Assembly (NCBI RefSeq): GCF_001692445.1
Contig: NZ_MAQA01000013.1
Span: forward strand, 1-64,000
Length of the DNA: 64,000 nucleotides
Direction: 5' to 3'
From: Oerskovia enterophila
GTDB taxonomy: Bacteria > Actinomycetota > Actinomycetes > Actinomycetales > Cellulomonadaceae
The position numbers and the translations under genes are program-made. A model generated the notes under the pieces. That model searched no databases. It saw nothing but the letters and a program-made list of their open reading frames with translations, and was not told where the DNA came from. Positions 1 to 7,372 of this stretch are shown here, piece by piece. The stretch's first letter is position 1. The number at the start of each line of letters is the position of its first letter.

Positions 1-1362
1 CCGTCCCCCGTCACGCAGCCTCCTGCCCGGCCCCCCGCCGAACCCACCTCGCCGACGCAGGGCGCGCCGGTCGTGCTGACGAGCAACGGGGACGACTTCG
101 GCGACCTGGTGGTCGGTCGGGCCGGGGTCGTCGGGTTCTCGCTCGCGAACCCGGCGGGGGCAAGGATCTCCGCGCTGCGCGCCGAGATCCTCCTACCGCC
201 CGGAGTCACTCTCGCCGATCGACGAAGCACGGTGTCCGACGGCGTGGGGTGGGTGTGCACGGCGAAGGAGGGCGAGGGCTCGGTGTCGTGCGGGCTCGAC
301 GAGCTCCTCCCGGGGGCGACCACCACGGCCGTCGTCCCCGTCGACGTCTCCCCCGCCCTCGTCGACCACGTCGTCCCGGCCACGATCCACGTGAGCGGCC
401 CCGGCATGAAGGATCTCGAGATCGTGCAGGACCTCCACGTCACCGCGCAGGGTATGGGGGCGCGGTTCGTCGCGGCGGGCGGGTTCGCGGTGACCGAGGT
501 CGGCGCACCCGTGTTGCACTGCGCGGCCCACCTCACAGGGTGCTCGCAGGTCGCTGCCGGTGCGACGACCGGGTCCGCGCGGAACAACAACGCGTGGTCC
601 ATGGTGGCCGTGGACGAGCGAGGCACGGGGACGACGTCGTCGAGCGCGGTGCTCCGCCTCCCGGCCGGGTCACAGGTCGTCTCGGCACGGCTCTACTGGG
701 CGGGCCGGTGCGCGTCCGATCCTCGCAAGGTCCGGATCCAGCCCCCGGGGACCGGAGCGTTCGCACCGGCCGGACGGGCCGAGGACGCCGATCTCGACCG
801 GAGCGGCACCGACTACCAGGCGAGCATCGACGTGACCGCGGTCGTCGCGGCCCACGGCGCCGGCGAGTGGGCGGTCGCGGACGTGTGCGCGACCCCGGGG
901 ACGGGACGCTACGGCGGATGGGCCCTCGTCGTCGTCCACACCGACCCCGCCGCGGACGACCTCGTGGTCCTCTTCGACGGGTACGCCCCCGTCCTGTCGC
1001 CAGCCGCACCTCGCACGTTCACGGTCGCAGGCCGTGCGGGGGCATCGGCACGCGTCGGGGCCGTCGCCTGGGAGGGCGACGCCGGGAGCGCGGGCGACAG
1101 ACTCCTCTTCGACGACGTGCCCCTCACCCCGAGGACGTGGTCGCCCACCGGCCCGCCTCGTGCGGGGTCGGCCGGGAACGCGTTCGACTCGACCGCGACG
1201 GGATCTCGCTACGTCAACTCGCTCGGGGTGGACGTCAAAGCCTTCGAGGGGGCGCGATTCGCCACCTCCCGGGCCACGGTCACCGCGACGACGACCGGCG
1301 ACCAGTACTTCGTCGGTGCCCTCACGGTCTCGACCCCGCTCGGGACGACGGCGTCTCCCTGA
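1..1362 (+). CDS. Surface-type repeat protein, 3' part (5' end outside window)
   Basis: The frame is open from the first base, so the gene starts upstream. The visible part begins with a Pro/Thr-rich linker of about 20 residues, then a roughly 100-residue beta-rich domain resembling DUF11-type surface domains (a GxVVGFSLAN-like strand and a single disulfide-capable Cys pair). A larger domain follows with the pattern NNNAWSMV, SSSAVLRLP, ARLYWAG and GGWALVVVHTDP, seen in exported beta-sandwich proteins of actinobacteria. No transmembrane segment or LPXTG sorting signal is visible at the C-terminus, which ends shortly after a beta strand. The Pro-rich linker suggests the missing upstream part is a membrane or extracytoplasmic module. 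Function unknown; adhesion or cell-wall role is inference only. Confidence 0.6.
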   Translation, partial: PSPVTQPPARPPAEPTSPTQGAPVVLTSNGDDFGDLVVGRAGVVGFSLANPAGARISALRAEILLPPGVTLADRRSTVSDGVGWVCTAKEGEGSVSCGLDELLPGATTTAVVPVDVSPALVDHVVPATIHVSGPGMKDLEIVQDLHVTAQGMGARFVAAGGFAVTEVGAPVLHCAAHLTGCSQVAAGATTGSARNNNAWSMVAVDERGTGTTSSSAVLRLPAGSQVVSARLYWAGRCASDPRKVRIQPPGTGAFAPAGRAEDADLDRSGTDYQASIDVTAVVAAHGAGEWAVADVCATPGTGRYGGWALVVVHTDPAADDLVVLFDGYAPVLSPAAPRTFTVAGRAGASARVGAVAWEGDAGSAGDRLLFDDVPLTPRTWSPTGPPRAGSAGNAFDSTATGSRYVNSLGVDVKAFEGARFATSRATVTATTTGDQYFVGALTVSTPLGTTASP

Positions 1363-1532
1363 GCGGGCTCGCTGGACGACGTGCGATGGTGCCGCACCGG
1401 GCGCTGGTGCGGCACCACGTCTCGATCTCATCCCACGCGGAGCCCGCCGACCAGACAGGGACGGGTGATCCTGCGGGTGATCACCGTCGTCCCGCCCAGG
1501 GAAACAGCGAGAGAGCGCGATCCCACGCGGCA

Positions 1533-1538
1533 TAGAGT
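1533..1538 (+). promoter_or_regulatory. -10 element (TAGAGT) of the MFS gene, leaderless layout
   Basis: TAGAGT ends 7 nt before the ATG of the MFS gene and no ribosome binding site precedes that ATG. Transcription would start at or next to the start codon. Confidence 0.45.
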
Positions 1539-1545
1539 TCATCCA

Positions 1546-2985
1546 ATGTCAGGAAACCTTGCAGTCGGTCGCGCCCGCTGGTCGTTGATGGCGCTCTTCG
1601 CGCTCTTCGGCATCGTGGGCACGAGCTGGATGACGCGGCTGCCCTCGATCCGCGACGCGCTCGGGGTCTCGTCGGCCCAGCTCGGGCTGATCCTCATCGT
1701 GGGCGCGGTCGGCGCCCTGTTCGCGGTGGTCTCGACGGGCGCGATCGTGTCCCGGTTCGGCAGCCGCAGCACCCTCGTGGCGGCCACGGCGCTCAACCTC
1801 GTGGCCCTGCTGCTCGTCGCGTGGGGCACCGCGGCGGGCAGCGTCGGGATCTTCGCGGTCGGCGCCTTCCTCAACGGCGTGAGCGGCGCGCTCATGAACG
1901 TGCCCATCAACCTCAACGGCGCGCTCGTCGAACAGCAGGTGGGGCGCGCGATCCTGCCGCACTTCCACGCGGCCTTCTCGATCGGTGCGGGCGCGGGCGC
2001 CCTCGTGGGTGCAGCGTTCTCCGCAGCCCACATCCACATCTCGGTACAGCTCGTGATCGTCACGGTCGCGGTCGCGGTCGCGCGCGCCCTGACGATCGGA
2101 CCCGCGACGGTGTTCGCTCCCGAGCGTCGGGCTGGTGCCACGACCACGCCGGGCGTGAGCCCGGCCGACCTCGAGCACGACCTCGCCGAGTCCCCCGCGG
2201 GCGGTGCGACCGAGCCCGCGGTGTCGGGGGCCGTCGTCGACGCGGCGGACGGCGCGGCCGGCGCGGAGGCATCGCGAGCCGCCGCCGGAGCCGCCTCGGC
2301 CGGTGCGACCGGCGGATCCGACGGTGGCAGCACTGCCCGTGGCGCCCGGGACACGGCGCAGAAGCCGCCCCGGCGCGGCGCGGGCATGCGCTCGGCCCTG
2401 TCCGCGTGGCGCGAGCCGCGGACCATCCTCATCGGCCTGGTCCTGCTGGCTTCGTCGCTGTCCGAGGGGTCGGCGGGCAACTGGCTCTCGATCGCCATGG
2501 TCGACGGCTTCGAGGTGCGCGAGGCGGTGGGCGCCATGGCCTACGGGACGTTCGTGGGTGCCATGACCGTCTTCCGCTTCGCCGGGACGGGCCTCATCGA
2601 CCGGTTCGGTCGCGTCACGGTGCTGCGCGCCTCGGGCGTCTCGGCCCTCGTGGGCCTCCTGCTGTTCGGCCTGGCCCCGCAGATCTGGCTCGCATGGTTC
2701 GGGATCGTGCTGTGGGGCTGCGGCGCGGCCCTGGCCAACCCGATCGCGATCGCCGCGGCGTCCGACGACCCGCTGCGCTCGCCCGCACGCGTGTCCGTCG
2801 TGACGTCGTTCAGCTCGTTCGCCCAGCTCACCGCTCCCCCGGTGCTCGGCCTCCTCGCCGACGAGATCGGGGGCCGCTACGCGCTCCTGACCATCTGCGC
2901 GGCCATGGTGCTGAGCCTCGCGCTCGCCGGTCAGGTCAAGCCACTGCCTCGCGAGGCACGGACCCTCGTGCCCGAGCGCGCGTGA
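1546..2985 (+). CDS. MFS transporter, YbjJ-like, with long Ala/Gly-rich central loop
   Basis: A 479-residue major facilitator superfamily permease with about 12 transmembrane helices in two six-helix halves. The N-terminal half (ALFALFGIVGTSWMTRLPSI) resembles the YbjJ/fucose-permease branch. The linker between helices 6 and 7 (about residues 190-280) is unusually long and made almost wholly of Ala, Gly, Ser, Asp and Glu. The start chosen is the ATG at 1546: an in-frame extension to 1381 reads as basic non-membrane sequence, and a TAGAGT -10 element sits 7 nt before this ATG. The gene stands alone between a surface-protein gene and a two-component system. Substrate cannot be told. Confidence 0.85.
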   Translation: MSGNLAVGRARWSLMALFALFGIVGTSWMTRLPSIRDALGVSSAQLGLILIVGAVGALFAVVSTGAIVSRFGSRSTLVAATALNLVALLLVAWGTAAGSVGIFAVGAFLNGVSGALMNVPINLNGALVEQQVGRAILPHFHAAFSIGAGAGALVGAAFSAAHIHISVQLVIVTVAVAVARALTIGPATVFAPERRAGATTTPGVSPADLEHDLAESPAGGATEPAVSGAVVDAADGAAGAEASRAAAGAASAGATGGSDGGSTARGARDTAQKPPRRGAGMRSALSAWREPRTILIGLVLLASSLSEGSAGNWLSIAMVDGFEVREAVGAMAYGTFVGAMTVFRFAGTGLIDRFGRVTVLRASGVSALVGLLLFGLAPQIWLAWFGIVLWGCGAALANPIAIAAASDDPLRSPARVSVVTSFSSFAQLTAPPVLGLLADEIGGRYALLTICAAMVLSLALAGQVKPLPREARTLVPERA

Positions 2986-3041
2986 CCGGGTCCGGGCTCG
3001 CGGTGCGCACTGCCGGAGCGGCGGGCACTGACGGAGCGGCC

Positions 3042-3068
3042 GGGGCTGCCGGGGCTGCCGGGGCTGCC
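3042..3068. repeat. Three perfect copies of GGGGCTGCC
   Basis: A 9-bp unit is repeated three times head to tail in the spacer after the MFS gene, preceded by more degenerate copies. It lies outside any supported gene. Confidence 0.7.
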
Positions 3069-3272
3069 GGGCCCTTCGGCGGTGCCCGCACACCCCCTGA
3101 CGACACGGTCTGACGGCCACTTCGGCGGGAGGCGCCGCACCCGGCGCGACGTCGGCCGCCCCACCGCCGAGCATCACGTCATGACATGCCCGAATCCGCC
3201 TGTTCGCACGGATTCCAGCCCGTCCATGCTTGGTATCTTGGGGGGTCACCCCAGAGGAGGTCGAGCAGTCCT

Positions 3273-3986
3273 ATGATCCGCATCGGCGTGGTCGACGACG
3301 AGTCGGCGAGCAGGCAGATCGTGCTCGATCACCTCGATCGCTACCAGGCGGAGAACGACGTGACGTTCGACGTCCGCACGTTCACCGACGGACGCGAGCT
3401 CGTCACGGGGTATCGACCCGAGTTCGACATCCTGTTCCTCGACGTCCAGATGAACGACCTCGACGGCCTGGACACCGCCCGGCACATCCGCACGCTCGAC
3501 ACGCGGGTCGTCATCGTGTTCGTCACCAACATGGCCCAGTACGCGATCCACGGCTACGAGGTCGACGCCCTGAGCTATCTCGTCAAGCCCGTCCCCTGGT
3601 TCGCGTTCTCTCAGGAGCTGCGCCGCAGCATCGAGCGCGTCCGGCGCAGCGGGACCGACTCGGTCATGCTGACCGTGAACGGCGAGCTGGCCCGCGTCGA
3701 CCTCCTCGACGTCGTCTACGTCGAGAGCATCAAGCACCGGGTGGTCGTGCACGCGGTCGACCGGACGTACTCGTTCACGGGCACCCTCAAGGCGTTCGAG
3801 GCCGACCTCGGCGAGAAGGGGTTCTTCCGGAGCAACAGCTGCTACCTGGTGAACATGCGCCACGTGACGGCCGTCAAGCAGAGCACGTGCGTCATGCTCG
3901 GCGGGGACGAGCTCCAGATCAGCCGCCCGCGCAAGCGCGCGTTCCTCGATGCGCTCGCCGACCACGTCGGAGGGCACGTCGCGTGA
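3273..3986 (+). CDS. LytTR-family response regulator
   Basis: A 237-residue two-component regulator of the AgrA/LytR type. The receiver domain (residues 1-120) has the acidic pair D8-D9, phosphoacceptor D57 in ILFLDVQM, T85 and K105 in SYLVKP. The LytTR DNA-binding domain (about 130-232) shows LARVDLLDVVYVES and the typical FFRSNSCYLVNMRHV motif. The start at 3273 puts the first beta strand (IRIGVVDDE) at the N-terminus; a GAGGAGG-like sequence lies about 12 nt upstream. Its stop overlaps the GTG of the sensor kinase gene (GTGA), so the two are translationally coupled. LytTR proteins bind paired 9-bp direct repeats; a matching site is seen at 10768-10797, ahead of the GtrA/GH3 operon. Confidence 0.92.
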   Translation: MIRIGVVDDESASRQIVLDHLDRYQAENDVTFDVRTFTDGRELVTGYRPEFDILFLDVQMNDLDGLDTARHIRTLDTRVVIVFVTNMAQYAIHGYEVDALSYLVKPVPWFAFSQELRRSIERVRRSGTDSVMLTVNGELARVDLLDVVYVESIKHRVVVHAVDRTYSFTGTLKAFEADLGEKGFFRSNSCYLVNMRHVTAVKQSTCVMLGGDELQISRPRKRAFLDALADHVGGHVA

Positions 3987-5296
3987 TCGGGGATCTCCCG
4001 ACCGACATCCCCCGCGGCTTCACGGCCTTCGCCGAGTGGTCCGCGTGCCTCGTCTACATCCTGCTCCTGCGCAAGCGGTTCACCCCGCCGATCCTGGCGC
4101 TGTCCCTCGGCCTGGGCCTGGGTCTCCTGTGGGCCGTCCAGACGTTCGCGGGCGGTCTGCCGATCGCCCTGTGGACCGCCGGCATGGCGATGGCCGTGGC
4201 CGCGATGTTCGGCGTGGTCGTGGTCTGTGCCGACGTCTCGACGCGCGAGGCCGGGTACTTCACGGCGCGCGCGTTCGTGCTCGCCGAGCTCGTCGCGTCG
4301 CTCCACTGGCAGCTCTACAGCTATGCCGTGGACCAGGGCTTCACGGGGGTCGGCATCCAGGTGGGGCTCCTGGTCCTGGTGTACGGCGCGGCCTTCACCG
4401 CGGCCTACCTCATCGAGCGGAGACACTTCCCGCCCGACCAGCGGCTCGACGTCGACCGGCGCGGCCTGCTGAGCGCGGCCTCGATCGCCGCTGTCACGTT
4501 CCTCATGAGCAACGTGAGCTTCGTGAGCTCTAACACCCCGTTCAGCGCGCAGTTCGGTCCCGAGATCTTCTACATCCGCACGCTCGTCGACCTCGCGGGG
4601 TATGTCGCTCTCTATGCGCAGCAGGGGCAGCGGCTCGAGCTCCAGCGCGCGGTCGAGGTCGAGGCGATGAACCGGATGCTGCGTTCCCAGCACGAGCAGT
4701 ACCTGCACTCCAAGCGGAACATCGACATCGTCCACCGCAAGTACCACGACCTCAAGCACTTCGTCACGGCGATCCGGTCGGAGAACGACCCGGACGCGAA
4801 GGCGTCGTACCTCGACCAGCTCGAGGAGAGCATCCAGGGCTACGGTGCCCAGGTCGAGACAGGGAACGCCGTGCTCGACACGATCCTGACGTCCAGGACG
4901 GCACAGTGCGCCGAGCTCGGGATCACCCTGACGTGCGTGGTCGACGGCGCAGCACTGTCCTTCATGGACGCCATGGGACTGAGCGCGTTGTTCGGGAACG
5001 CGCTCGACAACGCGATCGAGAGCAGCGCGACCCTGCCGGACCCGGAGAACCGCCTCGTCCGCGTCGCGGTCTACACCCAGAACTCGCTCGTCCTGGTGCG
5101 CTTCGAGAACTACCACGTGGGCGACCTGGAGTTCGACGACGGGATCCCGCGCACCACCAAGGGCGACGCGCTCAACCACGGGTACGGCCTGCGAAACATG
5201 CGCCAGGTCGTCGAGGGCTACGGCGGGTCCCTCACGGTGCACGCAGAGTCCGGGTGGTTCGTGGTGCGGGCCCTGATCCCGCTCCCCGAGCGCTGA
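3983..5296 (+). CDS. GHKL sensor histidine kinase, partner of the LytTR regulator
   Basis: A 437-residue membrane kinase. The first 210 or so residues form about six transmembrane helices. A coiled linker follows (QGQRLELQRAVEVEAMNRML), then the phosphoacceptor region with HDLKH at residues 255-259 and a GHKL ATPase domain with the N box around N339-N343 (GNALDNAIES) and the G box GYGLRNM. This is the AgrC-like class (HATPase_c_5) that works with LytTR regulators. The GTG start overlaps the regulator stop by 4 nt. The multi-helix sensor resembles receptors for peptides or small lipophilic signals, but no signal-peptide gene is seen beside it. The gene converges on the GtrA/GH3/GT2 operon. Confidence 0.9.
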   Translation: MIGDLPTDIPRGFTAFAEWSACLVYILLLRKRFTPPILALSLGLGLGLLWAVQTFAGGLPIALWTAGMAMAVAAMFGVVVVCADVSTREAGYFTARAFVLAELVASLHWQLYSYAVDQGFTGVGIQVGLLVLVYGAAFTAAYLIERRHFPPDQRLDVDRRGLLSAASIAAVTFLMSNVSFVSSNTPFSAQFGPEIFYIRTLVDLAGYVALYAQQGQRLELQRAVEVEAMNRMLRSQHEQYLHSKRNIDIVHRKYHDLKHFVTAIRSENDPDAKASYLDQLEESIQGYGAQVETGNAVLDTILTSRTAQCAELGITLTCVVDGAALSFMDAMGLSALFGNALDNAIESSATLPDPENRLVRVAVYTQNSLVLVRFENYHVGDLEFDDGIPRTTKGDALNHGYGLRNMRQVVEGYGGSLTVHAESGWFVVRALIPLPER

Positions 5297-5324
5297 GGGC
5301 GGGGGCCCTGATACGGGGCCGGGC

Positions 5325-5428
5325 GCCCAGGTGCCCAGGTGCCCAGGTGCCCAGGTGCCCAGGTGCCCAGGTGCCCAGGTGCCCAGGTGCCCAGGTGCCC
5401 AGGTGCCCAGGTGCCCAGGTGCCCAGGT
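5325..5428. repeat. Tandem repeat, 13 perfect copies of GCCCAGGT
   Basis: Thirteen head-to-tail copies of an 8-bp unit without a mismatch, followed by a half copy (GCAGGGT). It lies 28 bp after the sensor kinase stop, in the space between two convergent genes. Perfect copies suggest recent expansion by slipped-strand events. Confidence 0.97.
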
Positions 5429-5453
5429 GCAGGGTCTCCTCCCCCGAGGGGAG

Positions 5454-5507
5454 GGTGTTGTTTTCGTGTAGCCACCACATTTGTGGTGGCTACACGAAAA
5501 CACCACC
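5454..5507. terminator. Long near-perfect palindrome between convergent genes
   Basis: Arms 5454-5479 and 5482-5507 pair over 26 bp with one mismatch and a 2-nt TT centre. The core is CGTGTAGCCACCACA and its complement. It sits 49 bp downstream of the GT2 stop and about 160 bp downstream of the kinase stop, where a shared terminator is expected. However, the T-run lies before the stem and the A-run after it, the reverse of an intrinsic terminator. A mobile palindrome or protein-binding site is an alternative. Confidence 0.55.
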
Positions 5508-5555
5508 GGGGGATCTTGCTGTCGGCCGGCCAAGGTCCCGACGCGTGGGCGGGCG

Positions 5556-6584
5556 CTAGTTGAAGCCGATGACGCGTTGGGCGGTCTTGTAGGCCAGGAC
5601 GGAGATGCCGCGTCCGGGGCGTCCGGGCAGGTTGGAGATCTGGTGCAAGGTCGTGCGACGCAGGCGCCGGTACAGGGCGGGGTCCTGGGTGCGGACCTCG
5701 GCCCAGAAGGTGTCCTTCTTGGCCAGGGACTGGGGCGTGCCCGAGCGCAGCAGCAGCATCGAGGAGACCATGCTCACGATGTTGATGTAGTGCAGCATGT
5801 AGCGCTGCAGGGCCCGGGGAGCGCTAGGGTCGGCGCGCACCGCGCGTAGGTGGTTCATCATGGCGCGGTTGATGCGCAGCTGTTGATCCACCCGCGAGAT
5901 CATGACGTCCTCGTTGACGGACTGGTCCGCGCGCCCGATGTAGTACCGGTACAGGTCCACGTCCAGGTAGTACAAGGTCCGCACCGCGGGCAGGGGCGCG
6001 TAGGCGTAGAGGTTGTCGACGTAGAACGAGTGCTCGGGCAGGACCAGACCCACCTCGCGCAGCAGGTCGGTGCGGTAGATCAACGAGTGCATCAAGATGT
6101 ACTGCGACTTACGGAAACGTCCGACCTGGTCCCAGCCCATGACCCGGTTCCTGGGCAGCGCGTTGGTGTAACGCACCGCGGTCTTCTTACGCTTGTCGAC
6201 CTTCTCGTAGACGAAGTTCGAGACCAGCACGTCCACCCCGGTCCCGGCCGCGGCGAACCCGCCCAACGTCTCCAGGACCCGGCGGTAGGCGTCCGGGTCG
6301 AGCCAGTCGTCGGAGTCCACGATCTTGATGAACCGCCCCGACGCGTGCCCGAGCCCGGTGTTGATCGCCGCCCCGTGCCCACCGTTGACCTGATGGATCG
6401 CGGTCACGACCCCCGGATACGCGTCCGCGTACCGGTCCGCGACCGCCCCCGTGGCATCGAAGGACCCGTCGTTCACGATCAAGATCTCGACCAGGTCACC
6501 ACCAGGCAACAACGACTCGATGCACCGCTCCATGTACGCCGCAGAGTTGTAGCACGGCACCACGATCGTCAACAGCTTGCTCAT
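5556..6584 (-). CDS. Family 2 glycosyltransferase
   Basis: A 342-residue GT-A fold glycosyltransferase. It starts with the strand LLTIVVPCYNSAAYMERCIESLL and shows ILIVNDGS, NGGHGAAINTGL and the metal-binding acidic cluster KIVDSDDWLDPD. The C-terminal third is helical and carries no clear transmembrane pair, unlike GtrB or dolichyl-phosphate mannose synthase. It is the last gene of a four-gene unit behind two GtrA-like membrane proteins and a GH3 hydrolase, 14 nt after the second GtrA gene. It probably adds a sugar to a lipid carrier or cell-envelope polymer; donor and acceptor are unknown. Confidence 0.88.
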   Translation of the reverse strand: MSKLLTIVVPCYNSAAYMERCIESLLPGGDLVEILIVNDGSFDATGAVADRYADAYPGVVTAIHQVNGGHGAAINTGLGHASGRFIKIVDSDDWLDPDAYRRVLETLGGFAAAGTGVDVLVSNFVYEKVDKRKKTAVRYTNALPRNRVMGWDQVGRFRKSQYILMHSLIYRTDLLREVGLVLPEHSFYVDNLYAYAPLPAVRTLYYLDVDLYRYYIGRADQSVNEDVMISRVDQQLRINRAMMNHLRAVRADPSAPRALQRYMLHYINIVSMVSSMLLLRSGTPQSLAKKDTFWAEVRTQDPALYRRLRRTTLHQISNLPGRPGRGISVLAYKTAQRVIGFN

Positions 6585-6598
6585 CAGGACAACACTCT

Positions 6599-7372
6599 TC
6601 AGACTTCCTGGCCCGCACGGGCCGACGACGCATCCACCCCAGCAGACCCACCAGACCCACCAGGCCCAGCCGGGTCAGGCATCTCAGCGGGCTCGGGCTC
6701 ACGCTTGAAGATGACCTTGAAGATCGGGAAGAACACCCAGAAGGATAGAACGGCGTTGATCATCATCGTGACCATGTCGGCCACCGTCTCCCCCGTCTTG
6801 CCCATCCCCCACGTGTCGATCAACAGCTCGTACACCGGCGCCTTGTACCACCCCTGCAACGCCGCCGCCGCGAACGTGATCACCACGTACGCCACCGTGT
6901 ACCAGAACGCCGCCCGCCAGATGTTCGTGTTCGACTTGAACGTCACGTTGCGCTGAGCGAAGAAGTTGATCACCTGCGCGATCAACAACGTCACCTGCAC
7001 CGCCAAGAAGTACGCCAACCCACCCCCACCCTCAGGCAACCCACCCGCGGCATAGTCGAACAGGTAGAACGGCGACCCATCCGGATTCGACCCCACCGCC
7101 AACACCTGAAAGCTCGTGTCCACCAACGACGTCATCCCGAACACAGCCTTGAACGCCGGCATCAACGCCAGCTGCAACACCGTCACACCATTGCTCAACA
7201 CGAAGAACACCACGAACTGAGCCAACCCCGGCCGACGCTCCGCGAACGACGACCACCCCACCCGCAACCGACCGAACATCCGGGGCTTGCCCCCGGAGAG
7301 CGGGGTCTGGGCCGTGGTCGGCGCCGCCGTCTCCAGGGTCGGCGTCGGGGCCGCCTCCGTCTCGCCGCTCAT
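6599..7372 (-). CDS. GtrA-family membrane protein (copy 1)
   Basis: A 257-residue GtrA-like protein. After a Thr/Pro-rich cytoplasmic N-tail (about 35 residues) come four transmembrane helices, with QFVVFFVLSNGVTVLQLALM, the GGGGLAYFLAVQ segment, NFFAQRNVTFKSNT and a final helix, then a Pro/Gly/Ser-rich C-tail. GtrA proteins are thought to flip polyprenyl-linked sugars across the membrane. Its ATG overlaps the stop of the GH3 gene by 4 nt (ATGA). It is a clear paralogue of the product of 9881-10558: most of the helices are the same, while both tails differ. A long loop between the first and second helices (about 45 residues) is longer than in typical 130-150-residue GtrA proteins. Confidence 0.85.
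   Translation of the reverse strand: MSGETEAAPTPTLETAAPTTAQTPLSGGKPRMFGRLRVGWSSFAERRPGLAQFVVFFVLSNGVTVLQLALMPAFKAVFGMTSLVDTSFQVLAVGSNPDGSPFYLFDYAAGGLPEGGGGLAYFLAVQVTLLIAQVINFFAQRNVTFKSNTNIWRAAFWYTVAYVVITFAAAALQGWYKAPVYELLIDTWGMGKTGETVADMVTMMINAVLSFWVFFPIFKVIFKREPEPAEMPDPAGPGGSGGSAGVDASSARAGQEV

Noticed and set aside
3042-3068. Three GGGGCTGCC copies as a coding repeat
   Set aside because: They lie past the MFS stop codon and the frames through them have no other support; kept only as a short repeat.
5325-5428. CRISPR array
   Set aside because: The repeat is 8 bp, contiguous and without spacers, so it is a simple tandem repeat.
5325-5480. Short proteins of PRCPGAQV or LGTWAPGH repeats
   Set aside because: They are just translations of the 8-bp tandem repeat in different frames, with no start region or domain.
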